Of a DNA stretch of 25,681 bases, positions 24,625 through 25,681 are shown piece by piece. Position 1 is the stretch's first letter. Each line of letters opens with the position of its first letter. The stretch spans positions 1-25,681 of the forward strand of contig DASSKW010000033.1 of assembly GCA_035690065.1 (NCBI GenBank). The letters are read 5' to 3'. Below the pieces are notes generated by a model. The model had not been told where the DNA came from, searched no databases, and worked only from the letters and a program-made list of their open reading frames with translations. Made by a program: the position numbers and the translations under genes. This DNA is from DASSKW01 sp035690065. GTDB taxonomy: Bacteria; Pseudomonadota; Gammaproteobacteria; Natronospirales; REEB76.

Positions 24625-25547
24625 TGAACAGCACAATGAAACCCTACGTCGCCCTTGGCAAGCGGGAGCTTTGGGAACACCGTTCGTTCTGGATCGTGCA
24701 ACTGGTGATCGTCGGTATCTCGATCCTGCTGACGTTGTTCGCTGCCGGCGCAATTATCTATGCGCATTACAACGGCTATCTGGATACGCCCGAATATGCA
24801 TCCCGTCTCGGTGAACATGGCGCGGAGATGTTCAGGACCTTCATCATCGCCAGCGCGACGCCATTCAACATCGCGCTGGTGGCGCTGGTGTGTTTCTACC
24901 TGATCGATACATTGAATGCGGACCGCCGCGACAGGAGCATCCTGTTCTGGCGTTCGCTGCCGGTGTCGGATACGGCAACGGTACTGTCGAAACTGTTCAC
25001 CGCCATGATATCCGCTCCAGCCATCATGTTGGTGTTGTTCATCGGCTTCCTGATCGTCAACGGCATCATCATGTTCATTGCCAACGTCGCCATCGGCGTG
25101 AATCCCCTGGTGCTGTTACACCCGATAGCCGCACTGTCAGCGATCGTGACCCTGGCCTGGGCCCTGATCGCACAATCCCTGTGGCTGTTACCGTTTTACG
25201 GCTGGTTCATGCTGTGTTCAGCCTGGGCTAAACGCAACGTTTGGGGCTGGGTGATATTACCTCCGCTCGGCGTCATCATTCTTGAGGGCATCGTGCTGCG
25301 CACTTCCCATTTTGCGGGACTTATCGGCCATCACATCGTTGGGCTGATGGGTCTGATGGTCGGCAAGAGCGGATTCGCCGTGCACGACATGGCTGACTCC
25401 ACCATGCCATCGCATGTCGGGCACATCATGTCCATGGAATCTGTCTTCTGGTTCATCCTGCAACCGGAGATGTGGATCGGTGTGGTTATCGGTGCGGCGT
25501 TCGTCGCTGGTGCCATCTGGCTGCGCCGTCATCGCTTCGAGTTCTGA
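24624..25547 (+). CDS. ABC transporter permease (ABC-2 like)
   Basis: A 307-residue membrane protein with about six helices, at roughly 22-45, 74-95, 130-155, 165-190, 205-225 and 275-298. Between helices 2 and 3, N-A-D-R-R-D-R-S-I-L-F-W-R-S-L-P-V-S-D is the cytoplasmic coupling region typical of ABC-2 permeases. The start overlaps the ATPase stop by one base (TAATG), with AAAGGAG seven bases upstream, so they form a coupled pair. The subunit probably works as a homodimer with two ATPases. Substrate and direction are not shown; YtrA-linked systems have been tied to envelope-active compounds, which makes export plausible. Confidence 0.92.
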   Translation: MNSTMKPYVALGKRELWEHRSFWIVQLVIVGISILLTLFAAGAIIYAHYNGYLDTPEYASRLGEHGAEMFRTFIIASATPFNIALVALVCFYLIDTLNADRRDRSILFWRSLPVSDTATVLSKLFTAMISAPAIMLVLFIGFLIVNGIIMFIANVAIGVNPLVLLHPIAALSAIVTLAWALIAQSLWLLPFYGWFMLCSAWAKRNVWGWVILPPLGVIILEGIVLRTSHFAGLIGHHIVGLMGLMVGKSGFAVHDMADSTMPSHVGHIMSMESVFWFILQPEMWIGVVIGAAFVAGAIWLRRHRFEF

Positions 25548-25579
25548 TCCATATCTGCAATATCCTGAGGAGTCACGAG

Positions 25580-25681
25580 TTGAAAATTCTGCGCAATCTT
25601 ATGCTTACCGGTGCTCTGGTCACGCTGTTGGGTGGCTGTGTTCTGGTAGTCCCCAATGACAGCGATGGTCATTGGCATCAC
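25580..25681 (+). CDS. Lipoprotein, N-terminal part only (TTG start)
   Basis: The window ends after 34 codons. The TTG at 25580 follows TGAGGAG with seven-base spacing. The product has a basic N-terminus (M-K-I-L-R-N), a hydrophobic core and lipobox L-L-G-G-C with C20, then a His/Asp-rich start of the mature part (S-D-G-H-W-H-H). It is 32 bases after the permease stop and so probably the last or a late gene of the operon. An internal ATG at 25601 would lose the basic region and has no SD. Function is unknown. Confidence 0.65.
   Translation, partial: MKILRNLMLTGALVTLLGGCVLVVPNDSDGHWHH

Noticed and set aside
1..25681. CRISPR arrays, tRNA or rRNA genes, transposases, attachment sites
   Set aside because: None was seen on either strand; the region reads as core chromosome without evident mobile DNA.

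Overview
The window reads as ordinary, densely packed chromosome of a free-living gammaproteobacterium with moderately high GC. The clade is inferred from gene content: a FadE-type acyl-CoA dehydrogenase of about 820 residues, a 329-residue malate dehydrogenase, GspA/GspB secretion accessories, DinB, and several c-di-GMP proteins. No tRNA, rRNA, insertion sequence, phage gene or CRISPR array was seen. GTG starts are common (the FMN protein, dinB, the PAS-GGDEF-EAL gene, fadE) and TTG is likely for two genes.

Left part (1-6758): a 5'-truncated view of a trans-sulfuration PLP enzyme on the minus strand; a DUF1761-like membrane protein; a REC-REC-GGDEF response regulator whose first receiver has lost its phosphoacceptor; a membrane-anchored stand-alone glutamate-synthase-like FMN/Fe-S protein; and a membrane-bound winged-helix regulator with TolB-like and TPR periplasmic parts. 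A strong hairpin terminator separates the last of these from a convergent Sel1-repeat gene.

Middle part (6829-16654): a tight minus-strand cluster, lipoprotein - dinB - gspA - gspB, with gaps of 8, 4 and 2 bases, followed by the separate Sel1 gene. Then come a membrane GAF-GGDEF cyclase on the plus strand and a convergent four-PAS GGDEF-EAL protein on the minus strand. With the REC-REC-GGDEF protein, this makes three c-di-GMP enzymes within 15 kb.

Right part (16996-25681): minus-strand mdh, hotdog thioesterase and fadE, then a DUF4286/zinc-ribbon/DUF3667 membrane fusion whose start lies against a perfect 13-bp inverted repeat. Divergent from mdh is a compact plus-strand operon: a small membrane protein, a YtrA-type GntR regulator, an ABC ATPase, a permease and a lipoprotein cut by the window edge. 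Its promoter carries a 24-bp GGTG-N16-CACC dyad over the -10 box, and two further copies of the same decamer lie upstream. This autoregulated envelope ABC system, with its unrecognised first gene, is the most promising locus in the window.
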